DNA of 64,000 nt from CAUZIZ01 sp965218775 (lineage in GTDB: Bacteria; Acidobacteriota; UBA6911; RPQK01; JAJDTT01), in NCBI GenBank assembly GCA_965218775.1, contig CBDCLS010000003.1, positions 806,001-870,000 on the forward strand. Reading direction: 5' to 3'. The notes beneath the pieces are model-generated. The model worked only from the letters and a program-made list of their open reading frames with translations, had not been told where the DNA came from and made no database searches. Below, piece after piece: positions 61,527-64,000 of the stretch (position 1 is its first letter; each line of letters starts with the position of its first letter). The position numbers and the translations under genes are program-made.

Positions 61527-61590
61527 GCCTAAAAGCGGTCATTCAGATTTTCCCCGGAAACGTCGAAGGAACTACCCCAAACGGCCAAGA
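61527..61590 (+). repeat. REP-like palindromic repeat, right part
   Basis: GCCTAAAAGCGGTCATTCAG, then GGAAACGTCGAAGG and CCCCAAACGGCC. The second loop is intact here. Confidence 0.7.
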
Positions 61591-61610
61591 GCAGTCATTC
61601 CGTCCAGACC

Positions 61611-61702
61611 GAGCGGACATGCGACCACGAAAAGCTTGTGGCTGAAACGAATGGGTCGCCTTTTCGAGAAACACGGACAAGGCTGGCAGTTTCAAGCACA
61701 CG
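61611..61702 (+). repeat. About 90-bp repeat shared with 36660-36752
   Basis: GCGACCACGAAAAGCTTGTG, then GCTGAAACGAATGGGTCGCC and TTTTCGAGAAACACGGACAA, with only a few differences from the other copy. It lies downstream of MITE copy F and its REP unit, as the other copy lies downstream of copy D. Confidence 0.7.
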
Positions 61703-61820
61703 ACCAGCTTCGCAGCGAACGAGATTCCGAGTGTCAGCAGAAAAGGCGGATTGAATTCCGCCTATCCGGGGTCGGAGTAGCAATGGAGCGAAATCCTGGT
61801 GTTTTAGCCCGAGATCTGGG

Positions 61821-64000
61821 CTAAAAGAAGCGCACCATGTAGGTGAAGCGGACGCCGCGGCCGATTTCCGGGGCAAGGTCTTTGATAAACGACGAATGAT
61901 TGCGATACAGCCGGTCACCCAGGTTGAAGACGTTCACCGAGAACTGGTGCGCCAGATGCTGCTGGGCGTACGTATATGAGCCCTTCACATTAACGACGCT
62001 GTAACCGGGAGTGCGAGTCTCGCGGGTGAATGTCTGGTGCTGCTCGCTCGCCAGGATCAACTCTGGAGCGAACCGAAAGCCGCTCCGGTTGTAGTCGAAG
62101 CCGATGCGACCGCGCAACGGGGGAATACGGGGTAGCGGTGTGTTGGTATTTGTCTCCTGGGCGTCGACAAAGTCGACACCTAGATTCAGCCGGAGGTCTC
62201 GATGGAAGCCCAGGGAGACGCTTGCCTCAGCACCCTGGAAGCGTGCGTCACGCTGGCTGAAGGCGATGACGCGCAATCCAGCTTCTTCTTCTCCTGTTGC
62301 GAAGGGGAAAATGAAATTGTTGAAATTGTAGTAGAACAGGTTGACCTCACCACGCACTCGACCCTGCCGATTCCGCAAGGAGATGTCAAAGCCGTCGGCG
62401 GATTCGGCACCTAAGGCCGGGTCGCCGATTTCAAATGCCAGGTTGCCGACGTGAGGGCCAAAGTTGTAGAGCTCTTCGAGAGCGGGAGCCCGGTAGCTGT
62501 GAGTGTAGTTTGCCACCAAGGCACCTCCCGGCCAGAGGCCTGCGTGCACCCCAGCCGCGGCGGAAGCACCCATGAAGGTGCGATTCACAGCCTCCGCAAC
62601 ACTCCCCTCCTGAGCCTGGCCACGATGGGAGAATGCGGGACGGTAGCGCTGACGCTCGAGCCGGCCGCCGAACTGGAACTTTACCTGTTCGAAGTCCGCT
62701 TCCTGGAGTGTAAAGACGGCAAATCCACTCTGATCGACCGGCGGTGAAAGAGCTTCTTCGCCGACCACGTCGTAGTCGCGCTCGATGCCCCAGAAGCCGA
62801 ACCGTCCGCTGAGCGGGCCCTTCTTTCCCTGTTCGAAGGTTCCTCGGAAAACAAACTGATTGTTTCCAAATATCGTGCCAACCTGCGGTACAGCGTCGCC
62901 GAAGAACTCGAGCTCACTGTGCTCCCAATCGGTGTAGCTGAGCTTCAGCACGAAGTTCTCGAGGGTCGATCCGAGATCGTTGAAACCCCAGTCGAGACGG
63001 TAGCTCTGCCGCCGCGAATCGACTGCAATTCGTTCAGTATTTACCTCGCCCTGACCTTCTCCCTCCTGGTGCAGTTCCTGGGCGAAGGGTACTCCGTTAA
63101 GACCATCGTCGTATCTGCTGTCGACGCTGAAAAAGACCTTGTTTCCGAACCATCCAAATCCGCCCCCTCCGTTGCCGATGCGGGAGCGGGAGTTGAAGAT
63201 CTCTCCCTCTGGAGAGTCGTAGTCACCGGTGCGTACGCCGCCCCCCTGTGCCCAGAACATCCAGCGGCCGTGGCCGTACTCGAAACCGGCACTACCGCCT
63301 CCCAGCGCGTTGGTGGTACCTCCGGAGCCGGAAGCGAAGCCCCGAAGACCTTGATGAGCATGTTGGTGAAGAGCGTGGTGTCGGCTCACGGCGTTGACGG
63401 TTCCGCCCATGGCACTTCCGCTATAGAGCAGCGTCGCCGGACCCTTGACGATTTCCAGACGCTCCAGCTGGGCGGTATTGATCAGCTCTCCGTGATCGCC
63501 AGATTGGGAGGAGAGGGTTCCGGTTCGGATGCCGTCCTCCATCACCAGAACGCGGTCACCGTCGAAGCCTCTGATAATGGGACGGGAGGAGCCGGGACCG
63601 AAGCTGCGCTTGGCGATCCCTGTGCCCACCTGATGGTCCAGCGTTTCTCCCAGGGAAACAGCTGTGGATTCTGTCAGAACCTGGGCTCCATAGGACTCCA
63701 CGCTCTGAAAGGATTCGAAAGTGGTCTCCTCCTTCTCGGACGCGGTAACCGTAATCTCATGTCTGAGGTCGCTTAGGCCCAGTGTGAAGTCTACGATCGT
63801 CGTCTCGCCTGGTGACACATCCACTACATGTGTCGCCTCGGTGAAAAAGCCGTCCAGGTGGGCAATGACTTGATAGCGGCCTGCAGGCACCTGGTCGAAC
63901 GTATAGGAGCCATCGTCTTCGCTGAGCACGCTGCGGTCCAACTCCACGATCAAGATGCTCGCTCCATGCAGGGGACCTCCAGTCTCCTTGAGCGAGACCG
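61821..64000 (-). CDS. TonB-dependent receptor with carboxypeptidase-regulatory-like domain, 5' end outside window
   Basis: At least 725 residues; the frame stays open to the right edge. The N-terminal CarboxypepD_reg-like fold (SEDDGSYTFDQVPAGRYQVI) is followed by the plug (GDRVLVMEDGIRTGTLSSQS; LERLEIVKGPATLLYSGSAM; GGTVNAVS) and the barrel, ending in the aromatic RGVRFTYMVRFF. A histidine-rich loop after the plug (RHHALHQHAHQGLRG) recalls ZnuD-like zinc receptors, so metal uptake is possible but unproven. It imports a substrate across the outer membrane using TonB energy. Confidence 0.9.
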   Translation of the reverse strand, partial: VSLKETGGPLHGASILIVELDRSVLSEDDGSYTFDQVPAGRYQVIAHLDGFFTEATHVVDVSPGETTIVDFTLGLSDLRHEITVTASEKEETTFESFQSVESYGAQVLTESTAVSLGETLDHQVGTGIAKRSFGPGSSRPIIRGFDGDRVLVMEDGIRTGTLSSQSGDHGELINTAQLERLEIVKGPATLLYSGSAMGGTVNAVSRHHALHQHAHQGLRGFASGSGGTTNALGGGSAGFEYGHGRWMFWAQGGGVRTGDYDSPEGEIFNSRSRIGNGGGGFGWFGNKVFFSVDSRYDDGLNGVPFAQELHQEGEGQGEVNTERIAVDSRRQSYRLDWGFNDLGSTLENFVLKLSYTDWEHSELEFFGDAVPQVGTIFGNNQFVFRGTFEQGKKGPLSGRFGFWGIERDYDVVGEEALSPPVDQSGFAVFTLQEADFEQVKFQFGGRLERQRYRPAFSHRGQAQEGSVAEAVNRTFMGASAAAGVHAGLWPGGALVANYTHSYRAPALEELYNFGPHVGNLAFEIGDPALGAESADGFDISLRNRQGRVRGEVNLFYYNFNNFIFPFATGEEEAGLRVIAFSQRDARFQGAEASVSLGFHRDLRLNLGVDFVDAQETNTNTPLPRIPPLRGRIGFDYNRSGFRFAPELILASEQHQTFTRETRTPGYSVVNVKGSYTYAQQHLAHQFSVNVFNLGDRLYRNHSSFIKDLAPEIGRGVRFTYMVRFF

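Noticed and set aside
1..64000. CRISPR arrays
   Set aside because: No regularly spaced direct repeats with unique spacers were seen; the palindromic repeats are dispersed and not clustered.

Overview
The window looks like an Acidobacteriota-type chromosome (inference). The evidence is a rod-shape operon mreB-mreC-mreD-mrdA-rodA followed by an RNase E/G gene with a long insert in its S1 domain, a DUF5916 outer-membrane protein, a TonB-dependent receptor with an N-terminal carboxypeptidase-regulatory-like domain, and many secreted sialidase-like or glycosidase-like proteins. No phylogeny could be run.

The left part (about 1-43.8 kb) is accessory and decaying. It holds three BNR/sialidase genes, two paralogous secreted beta-propeller-like proteins and two fragments of the same group, FAD-dependent oxidoreductases, a D-threonine aldolase-like enzyme, a mandelate-racemase-like enzyme, a sulfatase remnant and a PQQ-propeller protein. 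These fit scavenging of sugars and amino acids from glycan-rich material. Mixed in are housekeeping genes (an rpoD-type sigma factor, bactofilin, rsgA) and a complete co-oriented mercury operon, merR-merT-merP-merA, with a small membrane-protein gene behind merA. Three complete insertion sequences are present: IS1380 family (4606-6294), IS1182 family (17002-18787) and IS630 family (24237-25466). There is also an IS91-type fragment, a group II intron whose protein gene is degenerate, remnants of an integron (truncated integrase, a GNAT cassette with an attC-like hairpin), and an orphan terminase small subunit. At least four genes carry frameshifts and several others are fragments.

The most striking feature is a layered repeat system. 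A palindromic REP-like repeat is scattered through the accessory regions. Its hairpin loops are the insertion sites of the IS1182-family element and of six copies of a 139-bp MITE with the same ends, each with a 4-bp target duplication. A second MITE has IS1380-type ends and a CTAA duplication, and splits the 5' end of the bactofilin gene. A third palindromic element, 268 bp long, sits between mreC and mreD, and half-copies occur at about 3.0 and 33.3 kb.

From 43.9 to 60.5 kb the sequence is dense and mostly conserved: tRNA-Ala(GGC), a PpiD/SurA-like foldase, mreBCD-mrdA-rodA, rng, mazG, a DUF1844 protein, an MBL-fold hydrolase, ribF, gatC, gatA and an aldo/keto reductase. Several of these genes overlap by a few bases and are probably translationally coupled. 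The window ends with a truncated alcohol dehydrogenase fragment, another repeat cluster carrying the sixth MITE, and a TonB-dependent receptor that runs off the right edge.
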